A DNA stretch of 64,000 nucleotides from Schistocephalus solidus (taxonomy: Eukaryota > Platyhelminthes > Cestoda > Diphyllobothriidea > Diphyllobothriidae), in contig WEDG01003977.1 of assembly GCA_017591395.1 (NCBI GenBank), positions 1-64,000 of the forward strand, read 5' to 3'. The position numbers and the translations under genes were made by a program. A model generated the notes under the pieces. It was not told the origin of the DNA. It searched no databases and saw only the letters and a program-made list of their open reading frames with translations. Within the stretch, counting starts at the first letter, position 1. Every line of letters starts with the position of its first letter. Shown here in pieces: positions 12,601 to 24,879 of the stretch.

Positions 12601-15600
12601 TGTGATAGGAACGTAAAAGACGGATATAATAAATAAGTTAAAGAATTTTAATAAAAAAAGTTCCAATATATCGGGAGAATGGAAGATGGGGTGTCAGAGT
12701 AGCATCAAGGTACCAGAAAGAGGATACTTCGTTGGGAAGGATGGCTGAGGATTCAGAACTATGAGAGGATTGCAGGCGAAAAACACACTGGACAGCTTTC
12801 TCATGGTTGAGTTGAAGATCATTGTCTGACGACATGGTCCAGGCCATCCTTCCGAAACTGGAGCTGTCTGATTTCTAAGAGGATGGCCAACTAGCATATC
12901 GTCGGCATATTTTATATACATACAGTCGTTTGGTGATATCACCTCGTCAGTGTGGAGGGAGAAAATGGGAGAGGATAGGGCACGTTGAAGAACACCGCAG
13001 TTGTTGGCTGCTGGATTGTACGAATTGAGTGCGGGAAGTAAAATAGTCTTCGAGCCAAAAGACAGCCCACCCGGGAGAGCCACACGCTGATGTTTTGTTA
13101 AGGAGGAGATGGCGCGGGATGCTGTTGAAGGCAGACGAGTAGTCAAGAAATGCACATGCGTACGTGCGGCAGTCCTTATCTAAACCTCTTAGAGCCGAAT
13201 GTAACACAAGGGCAACGGCGTCTAGGGCACTACGCCTGGCCTTAACGGCGAATTGTAATGGGTCGGAGAAATTGGAGGAAAATGGCATGCGACTCTTTCC
13301 GCAAGGTTCAGTAAAGCGGAAGAGCAGACGATTAGACGAAAAGACTTAGGACCAAAGTTGCCGGATTTTTTATGGATAGGGGGTGATTATTACTGTACGC
13401 CGAACGTCAAGAATCTTAGATTCAATAAAGGACATGTTGTTAAGGTGTGTCAAAATAGGGACAATCTGAGAGCCACAATATTTTAGAATAAGTGGTGAGA
13501 CACCATCCGGTCCAGCAGCTGTTGAACCACGGACCTTTTTCAGGTGTTTCTCCACTGTTGCCACCGACAGGAGAAAAAACGCTTGGTAGAGGCGAAAGGT
13601 TGTTTGAGGGGGGATTAGATTCAGTGGAAGTATAAATAAAAATGTTCATTTAAAGGGTGTAAATCAGCATCAACATGTGCCAGCTTGCTACGTTGGCCAG
13701 TGAAACGCTTAAGATTCCTTCAGAGTTCAGCAGCGGAAAGAGGAAAAGGCAAAAAGCTAACTAATAAACTCACTTTTCATTAAGACGTTACTGTCCTTTA
13801 GACTGCCACGTAGGCATAGCTTGTAGAGTTCTTTTTAAGTCTTAGAAATTTTGGATAGGGAGTATAAATCCCGGCAGGTCTGACAGTAAGTATTAAACAT
13901 TTCTTTTTAAAAAGTTGTAAGGTAGCTGGAGCACGATTCGACATTGGATTGTCTGAGTAAGTTGAGGATAGTGTACAATATGCAAATCTGGAGAAGGCAA
14001 ATTTTTTGTGGAGACGCATTGCGAACCTTAATTTTCCCTTCGTGTTTAATTAGCAGTGACGCGTATAAGTGGAATAAATTTTTAGAAGGCCTCATAGTAC
14101 AGAATGCTCAGAACCGGATAACGGACGTCTGTTTTCAACAAGGAAAAGCTTGGGTATCAGCTCGAATATGGAAGAAAACAAGATCATCGAAGCCTAACAG
14201 TGCAAGTGGACGTAAATTGACACGTTTAAAGGCATCACATAAGATAATAAGATGCTCGCAAGACAATAAAGGAAGTTTTTGTGAAAGAAAGTCAAAAAGT
14301 TGGTCGGGGCACCTTCACAGGTAGAGGGGGGATATAAATACTTACAAATATAAGGCTTTTAAAAGTATTTAATGCTTAGACTTTGTATATAGCAGCGATA
14401 ACGTCTATTAAGTCATAAGCGTACAGTTAATACACCAATGCTTGTTGACCAAAATAGCCACCCCACCGCTTCTGCTGGAGGATGAAGATTTTCGATCAGC
14501 TCGAAAGCAGCAGAATAACGGGGGGCTAATTATTTGTGCGTCAATATCACTATTTAACCATGTCTCTTTTTTCAACAAAAGTAGCTCCATATCGTGAATT
14601 TTGTTGAATATCGAACGACAATTTTTTTGACAGGAAGCCTTGAATTGACAGTTGGTTTTTTGGTTGACGCTTCACGGTGATCTGTCAACCGCAATGGTGT
14701 TTTTTTCCGCGGCGAAGGCCTTTGTTGATGAAAACGTGATGGAGTGAGCACGAGAGAATCACAAACCCGACATATTGGCCGAAAAGTGCATGGAAATTAT
14801 TTGGTAAATTTTTTTAGTTTACGTTCGTTCAAAAAGGTTCTAGCGTACTCTAGTGATGCCCTCATACTCATAGTTCACACAAATAAAGCAGCGAATAAAT
14901 ATCAAGAGAAATAGGGAAAGTAGTATACAATTACAGAAAATTTCCACGTGAATTGAGAGGAAACAAAAACGGTGGTTCAAATTCAAAAGCCCTGCCGATG
15001 ATTTTGACTCTGGATTACCTCTCCCTCATTTCATTGTCACTTGTTTAACTTTGGTCCTTCAGTAACCTCCGTTCCCATCTAGCTCTATTTGACACCGGTT
15101 TACGTTTCCTTTCCCTTGCGTCGATCCGGGAGACAGATTCCCTTGCCCATAGAATAGCTCTCCCGTTTGCCTTCAATCCCGCGGGTTCCACTTAACCCAT
15201 TTGTAGTCGGTAAATACGTTGAAATTACCCCTACTTTGTTTGTTTGCCTTTCCCAGATTTTCTGCTCCCTCGTTCTGTCTTTACCATTAAACCCCTTTAC
15301 CATGGTTTCTGTAAGAAGGTTAGATTCTTCCATTGGAGGTGCATATACTTCCTCTCCCATTCAAAATCTTAGTTTATTTTCAACCATAACTTATTTATCG
15401 GGGACTTATTTTGTCAGTTCTCGTCACCTTCTTTCTTCCAGTATACCAAGGTCTTTTGTTGAATATTGTTGCCCTTCGGGGGTTGCAATCACAAATTAAA
15501 GGCCCTCGTTTTCAGTAGAGAGCTGCGCGACTTTGGCCTCCACCGTCTGACAAAAATTGGCTTCGGTAACTCGACTACCGTTTCCGTTTTACCTCTCCTA

Positions 15601-15853
15601 TGATCTCATAGTGTGCACTCAACAGCTGGTCGTCTCTTTACACAATTGTTTCACCGTTGTTATGTTTGGCGTCATCATGATATCACATTACCGCTGTTTT
15701 TTGCCACCCACTCACCTCTCCCCCTCCCCTTCACCCAGAGCATCTTCGGACGACCGAAGAGAGAGCTCGAGAGGACGAACTCCTCAAGATGCTGGTCGAT
15801 ATTGTTGAAGAACGCACAAAATTGGTAGAAGTGCAGGTCTCTTCCGGTGACTG
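9694..15853 (+). CDS. bMERB-domain protein (MICAL/MICAL-like/EHBP1 family), two internal exons, partial
   Basis: Exon 9694-9767 (acceptor TTTGTAG, donor G|GTAAAT) and exon 15739-15853 (acceptor CACCCAG, donor CTG|GTAAGT) join in phase 1. The first gives ALEDRHADLEYELRTILAKQ. The junction codon is Glu, followed by HLRTTEERAREDELLKMLV and DIVEERTKLVE. This charged helical pattern is the second half of the bMERB domain (DUF3585), which in MICAL, MICAL-like and EHBP1 proteins binds Rab8/Rab10-class GTPases and usually sits near the C-terminus. Earlier exons, coding any CH/LIM region and the first bMERB helix, are not found between 9081 and 9693 and probably lie left of the LINE cluster. The 5971 bp intron contains a minus-strand LINE. 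Which family member this is cannot be settled from this segment; the splice join is inferred. Confidence 0.72.
9768..12249 (+). other. Intron of the bMERB gene, no gene seen
   Basis: About 2.5 kb of mostly T-rich intronic sequence with no convincing coding frame. An exon-like segment at 11122-11202 has acceptor and donor signals, but it does not fit the phase of its neighbours. Confidence 0.5.
12250..14600 (-). mobile_element. CR1/Rex-like LINE (family R), decayed
   Basis: Minus-strand non-LTR retrotransposon with its parts in order. An endonuclease scrap at 14590-14408 shows TWLNSDIDAQI and SGGVAILVNKHW. The RT start at 13564-13370 shows GSTAAGPDGVSPLILKYCG. The palm at 13288-12947 shows DPLQFAVKARRSALDAV and CAFLDYSSAFNSIPRHLL. 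A region at 13155-12694 holds YIKYADDMLVGHPLRNQ with the YADD catalytic box. The 3' thumb decays to about 12250. Frameshifts separate all parts. The sequence style (LDYSSAFN, KYADDM) differs from the other LINEs here and resembles the CR1/Rex1 group. It lies inside the 6 kb bMERB gene intron, antisense to that gene. Confidence 0.78.
14601..15738 (+). other. Intronic sequence before the second bMERB exon
   Basis: No coding frame is supported. The last several hundred bases are pyrimidine-rich on the plus strand and lead to a strong polypyrimidine tract and acceptor at 15737-15738. Confidence 0.45.
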
Positions 15854-17269
15854 GTAAGTCGATACCGTTGGTCTTCTATGTCTTGTCACTGCTTCGCCCG
15901 CTCCCCCTTTTTATTTGTTCTTTAATGAGGTTTTAGGCCTATCTTGCAGGCCAGGGCTTTACCCTCCCGTAAAACCACAGTTTAACCATCCGCATAACAT
16001 TCGATTATCAGTCGCTTTTTGCTTGCGCGCATGAGCCTAGACTCTTGAAAATGGCTACACTTTTGTGTACGACAAGAAGCTATTACCACAAGTGGTGGTC
16101 CATCGTTGCTAGGAGGAAAAGGGCTGATCTTTGGCATTTAAAGTACGCGCATTCGGTGCATTCGTGCTTGCACTCAAGCTCGACTTCCGAGGTAAAATGG
16201 GAAACATAGGCTTTGTCTAGAAGCCTTTTCCTCGGCCTATTTCAGTTATTCCGTTTTACTGCGACGATGCGAATGGTTTTGTTGGCTATAGGTAAGCCGA
16301 CTCAACGGTTGAGTTGGTACGAGGGTACTACAACGCAATTATCCTTTGAGTTATCTTATTTCCGGATTGTCAGATACCATGCGCATCGTCGAGAGTAAGT
16401 TCGCTGTGTTTAAGTCTGTCCTTAGAAACTTCTGAACACCCATCCTTCCGCCTTACTGATATTTCGTGCTCATTCTTCCGTGCTGCGAAGTGCTTCCTTG
16501 TCTTTCAACACTTACTGACTGGACAAATTCGCCCAAACTTTCAAGGGTTGGGGGATGAGGGTTGTCTTTCGGCATTTTTTGAAACCATAATAATCTTATG
16601 TTGACAGTACCAGCTTTTTCTTGACTCAAAAGTGTTCTTTCTTTTCGCAAGCGCATTTTTGAAAAAAATATCTTAGCTTTTGCTATTAATTTACTTGGCT
16701 CAGTCTCGTGGTAATGTCACTTGTACTTTTCTGTCCACTCTTGTACAATGTCGGCTGTCCTTTAACTTATCTCTCGCTCACTGTCAGCTTTTCATTTTCT
16801 TTATTTGCTTATGCCCGTGATATTAGATCCTGCGCGTTGGCTTACCTGCCAGTTTATAACACGGTACTCCGCAGCCAGTATTTTTGTGGTGATGGCTATC
16901 CTGTTGACGACTGTACTGTAAGTGCGTCTTTGGCCCGTTGCGTTACGCTGCTCATGTGGCAGGGCTTGGTTGGCAGAGTTAATCGTTGGTGTTGTGGCGT
17001 GAAGAGTGTGATCGACTAACTTCCGGTTTACTGTGGCCTACCCCTGGGTGCGTAAACATAGACAACCACAGCACCATTTTACCTTAGTCGCTTTCCAGGC
17101 TTTTGTGCTGCCAGCCACATTTACCGAACGTTAGGTGCGTGTTTGTATTCTTCATATTAAGGGGTGTACACTGCTGAATTGACAGTAATCGGACGGTTTT
17201 CGTTTCACCCGGCTTTTCAGCATTTCCACCATCTGGAACATCACCTATGACCCCACAAAATCGTTCCCT
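15854..17269 (+). other. Probable downstream intron of the bMERB gene
   Basis: Begins with a strong GTAAGT donor at 15854. Plus strand is T-rich with many short spurious frames. I see no exon with good signals and coding character. Confidence 0.4.
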
Positions 17270-17690
17270 TTTTAACGATATCCCCTTTGACGGGCAGGTT
17301 AAACCAGCTGAGGGTATTCCGTGTTTCTCTCGCCCCGGTGAATCTCTTAATTAAGTCTGGTTTGGCAGTCATCTGGGATACCTCAATAACCGTGTTTGTC
17401 TAAACTGCCCTCTTTGGTTTGTGTTCGTGACACACGCGGTCGAAACAAACAGAAACAGATCCCTCCCTGTTCTCCAGAACGGCTTCATTTTTCTGGCAGC
17501 TTTGAATATCCATTCTGCTCTAGATACAGCCAGAAGGGAGGACATCTGTGGTCACCGAAGCTGCTGGCCCAATAAAAAAATTACCGCCGTTAGTGAGACT
17601 CACTTCTCGGAACACGGACACTTGAATGGCTTGGAGATATGCACCTTGTCGTTGTACTCATCACACCCAGTTCCGTTTTAGAGGAGAAAA
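17270..17690 (+). mobile_element. Fragment of LINE family D, 5' end
   Basis: Degenerate copy of the 5' leader and first endonuclease motif of the family D element. The stretch near 17285 (CAGGTTAAACCAGCTGAGGG) matches the leader near 5110. A later segment reads TAVSETHFSEHGHL, parallel to [13 protein letters not shown] in the 4960-9080 copy. It is truncated soon after this motif. Confidence 0.6.
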
Positions 17691-20128
17691 GACACCAGTA
17701 GAAGTAGTGTATTCGGTAGAGAAACTAGGTGGATGTCAGAGGCCCCGACGCGCGGCAAGCTCTCGGCCTGCGCGCGCGTCTGCCGCTAGGGTGTTGCGTG
17801 CGTGAATGAATAAACGTCATGTGAGAGTGTGTCACAGGCTGCTTGATCAGTTGTTGAGCTGACAGCAGCTTGTGGGCGGCTGTGATTGGCTGTCCGAGAG
17901 GCAGCTGGAGCAGCGTGATCGCATGACCTCTTGCGCGGCGTGAGCACCAGAGGTGGAAGGTGCTACAACCTCTTACAAAGAGGCCGCTCTCAGAAAAAGA
18001 TGGTGACTGCTGTAGTATCCGTCCTCATTAAAAATCACATTTTCATGGAACTTCCTTACAAGACATCAACGGCCGCCTCATCGCAATGTAGCTTCTACGC
18101 CGAGATAACGAAATCGCACCATTCTGAGTGCTTACTCTCCGACAATTGCAATCCCCTATATAAGGGATTAGTCGTACGAGCATTTACACGCCCACCAACA
18201 ACGAATTCAATCGTGCCTCTCCTCCTTGCAGGAAACTAGTTGGGCAGTACAGTAGCTATCATTTACAGACGTACTTGATACAGCTGTGATAATGCCTCTC
18301 CACGCATGAAGATCTGCAGAGCTTGACCCCTTCTCTCTTCCAACGATGGTGCTCAAGTAGCGAAGATCCAAAAATCACAGTGACAATCAACGTTTTGCTT
18401 TGGCTTCTTCGACACATTCATCTGGGTGGCGGTGCCGGATGGATGACAGCAACACTGAACTCATGGGACAGACGATGAAGAAAGTGTCCAAACCACTTCA
18501 GCCTTTCTTACATGACCTGTGCTCTCCTCTTGCTATTGTCGCAGCGAATTATATCTGTCTCATTTGTGACCAATTCAGTGTATTTCACTCGAATGATCCT
18601 TTCTTAGACAACAGTCGTCAAACACCACTTGTTTAATCCTGCACATCATTAACCACCTTACAGGAGGCTTGACTGGACGATGCGTGGTACACGCGAATCT
18701 TTGGGTGATTGAAATTCCGCCTGGGGCCCATGGACGCTTTTTTCGGACTATAAAAAACTGGCGACCCACATCAATTTTACAGATGGTGTCGTCCTTTCTC
18801 TTTCCTTGGGCCGTAGCCTCGCCTCAAAGTATTTTAATTGACATATTTCTTCAAGTTGGCAACAATTAATCCCCAGCAGTGCGTTTTCCCCTGTTCAGGT
18901 AGGCCACTCCAAATCCGATCGATTTCTTTCACCCGCTGCATCATGGGCTGTGGGTCGTCGTGGTTTGGGGGCTAACAGGGTGATATAACCAAGGGTTGGG
19001 AGAGATTGTTGTGAACCAGAACTCAGGTACTCGTGGGGACGATAGAAGATGATTATCCCTGCCAAAGTACTGTCTAGTTCCATTATCTACCACAGGGACT
19101 CAACATTGGCAAAATCAAATTTGGTGGTGAAGTCGGCGAAGCAGACGGTTGCCGGTTGCTGCTGGCCATTGTGGAATTCAAGAGTGTGCCGCGGTGTGAT
19201 TGGCACCTCCACGTCCAGCTTAGGGCTCAGCTGGATCGAGGTTAATTATATAGGCACGCACACTGTCATTTGTCTGAAAATGACATTGACAAGGACCTTT
19301 GCAGCAACATCCTAGTAAAGACAATATAGGAAAATTGTCAAAGTAGTCTTGTTATTCACCATTGGACTGTTAATTGTGAAACATGCCTTAGTCCACTGAA
19401 AGGACACCTGCTGCAAAAGTATTTAGGAGTTAGGTGCTACTGGATGACAATGCTGTTGCACATCGAGCGAACATTGTTAAAACGCATTAAATGGCCAATG
19501 GGATGCGAATCTCTTTGTGGCTGACTGTCTCACCCGAATTAACTCTGATTAAACGCGTGTGTCATTACTTGGGATAAAAAATGAATCAGACATGGTTTCC
19601 GTCCAACGTGAATGTCATACAATTTTCTGGTCAAATATGTAAGGAAATACCCCTCATATTTGTCAATTCCTTGATCAAAAGTATGCCACAAAGAATTCGC
19701 TGACGTGAAAAAAACAAGCTGCGAGAATTTCAGATATTGGAATCCCCAAGGTGTCCATTTTGCGATACATACGCTGACCGCTGCGTTAGTCTTCATTTTT
19801 CATTCGTCTCTTTTTTGAAAAGGACAGACTATTTCGTGCGCAGCTGGACCTTGTTTGGAGGGGAACATTTTTCCACGATAGTCATTTGCTTGTTTCGGAG
19901 GACCGTCCTCACTGCTCTGGTAACTATTTGAAACTACCCGGTTTGCCCTCAAACTAACCTCAGGTTAAGGATATCTTGTAGGTTATTTTTTGCATGCGAC
20001 CTTGCATCTTGCAATGCTGTACTAAGCAGTAGTTTGATCATTTTCCAGCTGGCCTTGATGGATCATTTTGTTTATGTTGCCTTGGCATTTTCTCGTGTAA
20101 CCCATTCGTCACTTTTTTTCTCTCTCAG
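17691..20128. other. Unassigned region, GC-rich segment and TATA-like palindrome
   Basis: No gene recognised. 17700-17960 is GC-rich with CpG runs, unlike its surroundings. A near-palindrome centred on CCCCTATATAAGGG lies at 18153-18166. The remainder shows only short frames without family resemblance. Confidence 0.3.
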
Positions 20129-20160
20129 TTCTCCCACTGACAAGACGCGTGTTCTCAAAA
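20129..20160 (+). CDS. Candidate 32-nt microexon downstream of the bMERB exons
   Basis: A long pyrimidine tract ending in TCTCTCAG is followed by 32 nt and then a strong GTGAGT donor. Starting from the two bases left over by exon 15739-15853, it reads CSPTDKTRVLK in frame with no stop. Phase fit and splice signals support it, but the encoded residues are too few to identify, and no homolog is recalled. Confidence 0.25.
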
Positions 20161-22959
20161 GTGAGTGCGCCCTCCTAATTTTACTTTCCTATATTTGATT
20201 TTTGTCGAATATCTATGGGAGTTTTGTTCTATATGCCGTTTTAAAATTTTCAAAACCTGGAGCTTGTTGGTTTGTTTGGAATAGTGGTACTCCTCTAGTC
20301 GTATCTACACCTAAGTTAGCAAGTAGAACCGGATGACCTGCAGGACTTTTGTTACACAGGATTCCAATCAGCCTTTGGCCCCTGCCCGTAACCAAAAATT
20401 TACGATTCTGGCCATCTAGCATGGCTGTAAGACTCGTCGTGCTGGTTTACTTTTATGCCTCCTATCACTGGCGGGTCTTCATTTTGTCGTTGTGCCGAGG
20501 CACCTTTATGTCTCAGGTTGTTTGCTGCTAGTAGCCAATCCACCACTTCTCGATGTTCCTCGTGCCTATGGTTCTGCCTATCTGTGCTTACGCCGTACGG
20601 CCCAGTGTCCCCGCATCGCACATCTTTTGTTACGAGTTTACTGTTGCTGTCTTACTTCCTGAACTGTTTTGTTAGTGCCCCACCCTTCGAGTACTTTATT
20701 GCACTGAAGCTCAAATTCGCGTTCATTTGTCGCCAGCCTCTCGGTGCTGTTTTAACTCTTATTGTCGCTTTCATTGTCCTTTTTGGTTGTCCGTTTGTAG
20801 ATGCAAAACAGAAACTTCAGGCCGCCGTACAAGTGACTCACTTCTTAGGACCTTCAAATGTCGATCATTAGTCAACCGAACACCACCAGTCAATCGTCAC
20901 CAATCGTTTTTAGTGGCTTTTGCATTGCTTGGACGTTTTATCTTACTCGTTTACCCACTTCCAGCCTCTCCCCCAGAAGATCTCTTGTGATATTCCTATA
21001 CCTTTTATGCGCCATTTCCAATAAATGCTTGAACTTTCAATTTAGCTGGTTTCTTTCGAGGTGTACGCGCAGTGCGTGTTTTTTTTCTTATTCGATGTCG
21101 CATCGCACAAGATCTCGCGCGTATCCCGCTATATTTCAATTCCTAGTGCCGCCCTAGTCATGGAGGGGAAAAGTCTTTTTAGTTATTTTGTGCTGTCCTC
21201 CCTCGTGTGTCGAGATCACGATCTAACAACTGCGCCTCAGTGACATGGCTTTTCGCTGTCCTCTCGGTGTAACTAATCTCAATAACGCTCTGGAGTTTGC
21301 TCGCGTTTATCAAATATCGCCATAACCACGAGGCCATTTCCACCTGCAGATATAGCTTACGCTTACAACGAGTGGTGGTGAAAAACAGAGGGCAGCAACT
21401 TGAAAGTCCCAGCTAGTGTACAAGCTCAGGAGGCTTCCATGTTCATGTTCCAGCCCGGCAACGCCAGGCGTCATGTGACATCATTGTTGTGAAGATCTGT
21501 ACGCACGTAACCACAATTTGCTTTTTTTACTTATTAAAGGTGACATGTTCAAGTGGCAGTCTACCTTTGATCACTCACCTTCGATCAGATTCGAATGCTC
21601 CCACCCCACCATTTACCTTCCTGTACTTCTTTCCCACAGTAACTTTCCTCTCAAAGGGGATATCATCGACTGTAGACAGGCAAAGGAGCGATCGCATTTG
21701 CACACTTTTAGTATTACGAACGTCCATCGATGATGTCATTTGAATTAACTTTGACCAATGGGTGTCTTGCGGCAATTTGAAGAAGTGTAAAAAATCGTCT
21801 TGATTGTAATTCACGACAAGAAACTACTGGCAGATCAGTTGTGCATTTTCACTTAGGACCAAGAAAATTTATTTGCCGACGCCCCACCGAATGTATGAAA
21901 GCGGCAGCAAGCTCTCGGCATTCAAACGCTACATTGACATAAAATAATTTCAGTTCTTTGGGCATGCAAAACCTTTGAGTATTTTAACTGCCCTATGATG
22001 GTGGACCACTCACGTACGAGCTTATGCACTTGTCGGGGCACATGATTTAAGGCGGTCAAAAGTCGGCTGAGGTCATGTTATTAGTTTGCATTCGATTTTG
22101 AAACGGTCTTTGGGCAATTATAAACTATTTTTTACTCCTATACAATTAAGAGTTTATGGGTGAAAGGACTGATCAGTATTCGTCATCGACTCTTCAAATT
22201 TGACTGTCTGAAAACATGAAGGTCGGTCAGTGAATTATAACAGCGTCCATCGCACAACCGACAGTCCCTAAACATTTATTGTGCATTACTTTCAGGTGGG
22301 ATGAATATTTTAAATGTGAGGTTGAATCTATTTATGGTGAAAATTATTCACAATGGAATTAGCGCAGACTGACCTTTGTGGCTAAGAACAGGGAGCGCTT
22401 GTCGTCTGGTGGTCGGGACCGCGCGCAGGCAATCTCTGACAATACCACAAAGTTATCACGAATAGTTGATTGAAGACGACAAGGATGCTCCTGACGCAGC
22501 TGATGTCTCGTTCGTTCCTTTCTTTGCAATTAACTTGTGATACTAAATATTACTCCTGGCACCAGGGAACAACATATAAATTTCGAAATTTCTGGTGCGC
22601 GAGCTGCCTCGTTGCTCCTCCATTCAAACTGGTTAGTGCATTTTATTTGAATGGTGCTAGCGAACCATGTTTCTTGTGATTCTCATTAAATTTGAATCTG
22701 ACTTCTGTATTAAGCTGCATTCAAAGATGGCCGCAATTATAAGTTCGTTATGCTTAGGTGAGTGCATTTAAAGCATGCTGCATCTCAAAAGTATTCGCAT
22801 GTCCATAGATGCAGGCATTCCATTCAAATTTGAGCTAGAGGACAAATTCCTTCGATCGGAGGTGAAGGGGTCTGAGCGGCGGAAAACGGTTGGTAGTCGC
22901 AACTAATTCGGGTGATCTCTTCGCTAAGAAAAATTCGTGATTCCGAGTGAAATTTGACA
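20161..22959. other. Unassigned region, with a weak candidate terminal exon
   Basis: No gene recognised with confidence. A pyrimidine-rich acceptor at 21638-21639 precedes an open frame ending with TGA at 21741-21743, which is in phase with the candidate microexon at 20129-20160. It could be the terminal exon of the bMERB gene, but composition alone does not show that it codes. Confidence 0.3.
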
Positions 22960-23340
22960 GCCTCCTGAGATGACTATGCAGCCCTATTTATGGATAGCAA
23001 TGCCTACCTCTTCGACGAGAGAGGATTGAAAAAGGCGCCCTAAAAACTGGTGGAAAAACACGACGTTGGTTAGTTGATCGTTGCTTGTGGACACGAAAAT
23101 GGCAGAATAATATATACAAATCAATAACCACTTCCGTCCCAATCCCCATACTCTGTTCTCCAGACTAACTCTGCACAACTGGTGGAATAAAAAGGTTCGT
23201 TCTCTTTTAGACAACCCGCTGAGCAACTGACCTGAAAGGAGGACAGCCCTGGGCATCAGCGAAATGACTCGCAAAAAGGTGGACATAGAGGCTCTCAGTG
23301 AAATCCGATGTCATTGCCAGGTAAAATTGGAGGTGCTTAC
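22960..23340 (+). mobile_element. Fragment of LINE family D, 5' end
   Basis: Second small fragment of the family D 5' region. 22975-23050 (GCAGCCCTATTTATGGA and following) matches 5325-5395 of the near full-length copy. 23275-23310 (GGTGGACATAGAGGCTCTCAG) matches the start of the endonuclease at about 5632-5660. It is truncated on both sides and non-coding. Confidence 0.6.
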
Positions 23341-24879
23341 CAGATATATCTTCCCAAGTTGACTTGGAATTGCAGAGTGATGAGAAGCCGGAGTCTTCTT
23401 TAACCTCAGAAATGGCATCAAGAGACGGCTTTTATGCTTGCCGCAGGACTCATTCTTGACGTAGTCGATGTAACCTCGTATAATTATCGTGATTCACTTC
23501 ATCCACTTTGGGCCATGCGGACAAGCGGAAACTTGTATACCACAACCTCTGCACCTTCTTTCTGCTCATTTTGTCATCCTCCAGTTAAAGCTGTGAAGTT
23601 TAGGTATGAAATTGATCGCAGTCATTTTTAATGCGTTCAATTAACTGAATAGAGATCGCACACTTTTGCAACTCATGAGCATAGCATTTGGTTCTTTTGA
23701 CATCTGGAATCGTTGTATCAGTTTCTGGGTATAGCAGCTGTATCGCATGATGTACTCATTCGACAACTCAGTTTTCGTCCGCTGATTTTGTAGATGAACT
23801 GCTTTTGAAGGCATGATGTTCATTCTTGTAGCTAATCCGGACTCAAGACCCTACAAACACTATTATCCGAGGTGTATGGTGTATCATTCGCCGAGGCTTG
23901 CTCTGCATCACAGCAGAGGGAGGTGAGTTAGCGCAGCCTGAATTAACTTCAGTTTCCCAGCAGCTCTGGCCCTCTAGCCACGTCATAATCTATACCCCTT
24001 GTGGAAGCTGTCAGTAATTGCCAGCGCCTACACTACGCCATGCCCATCCAACCCCCCTGAACATACTTTTTGGAGAAGCACTCTGAATGTTATGACTGCG
24101 GATATCAGCTATTAGTTGCCAGTTTTTTATATCGGACAATTGGAACATGCATTTTTGGCTGAATAAGACCCCAAAAGAGAGATGGTAGGGATGGGTTGTC
24201 AAGTGGACGAAATAGGATGCTTTTCACGAGGGTAGTGACACATGTTTGCAGACTAACGCCTCGTGTTAACTGAACCAGCCGTCTTCGTAATTACTCCCGT
24301 GTCGAAAAGCTGCCTATGAAGCGTGAACTGGCTATTGCAGTGTACACTGTGCGTACTGTCTACACATCACGCCACATACGCATGAAAAATGAACGTGCAA
24401 ACCCACGTACGCGCGTCCAGACCACCTTTGTTCTGACAGACTACCCGTAGGTCTATGGCATTCCCCTCATGTCATATACTCAACCATACCCCAAAACTGC
24501 CCTCTTTTGCTGTCTCCCGTTATCCGTAGACTTCCTGTCCACAGTCAACCTTCACTTATATATATATATATATATAACAGATATCGGATTAGTCTTCTTG
24601 TCTGCAAACTAGGAGTCTCTTTTCGAACTACACAGTTGCAACAGCCAGCCACTGCTTTCCTGAGCCGTATAGTACAGGATGTTTATGTACACAAGGTTTT
24701 CACGGCAGAAGTCACTCCGAGTAAAACTGCGTTTATTGGTGGTCCATGTATTTGCAGGAAGCGTACAAAATTCATGAGCACTAGTGCGATACGGAATGTA
24801 TCATACAGTCCTAACTTACCTTAGATGGGTTTGCAACAACCCCGCCGTAAAAACTGCAATGCAGACAAGTGACCAGAGG
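23341..24879. other. Unassigned region
   Basis: No supported gene. Short frames only, and a small AT dinucleotide repeat at 24557-24577. Confidence 0.4.
24557..24577. repeat. AT dinucleotide microsatellite
   Basis: About ten TA units in an otherwise mixed-composition region. Confidence 0.9.

Noticed and set aside
24557..24577. A CRISPR-like or tandem array
   Set aside because: It is a simple AT dinucleotide tract; no spaced direct repeats of CRISPR type occur in the window.
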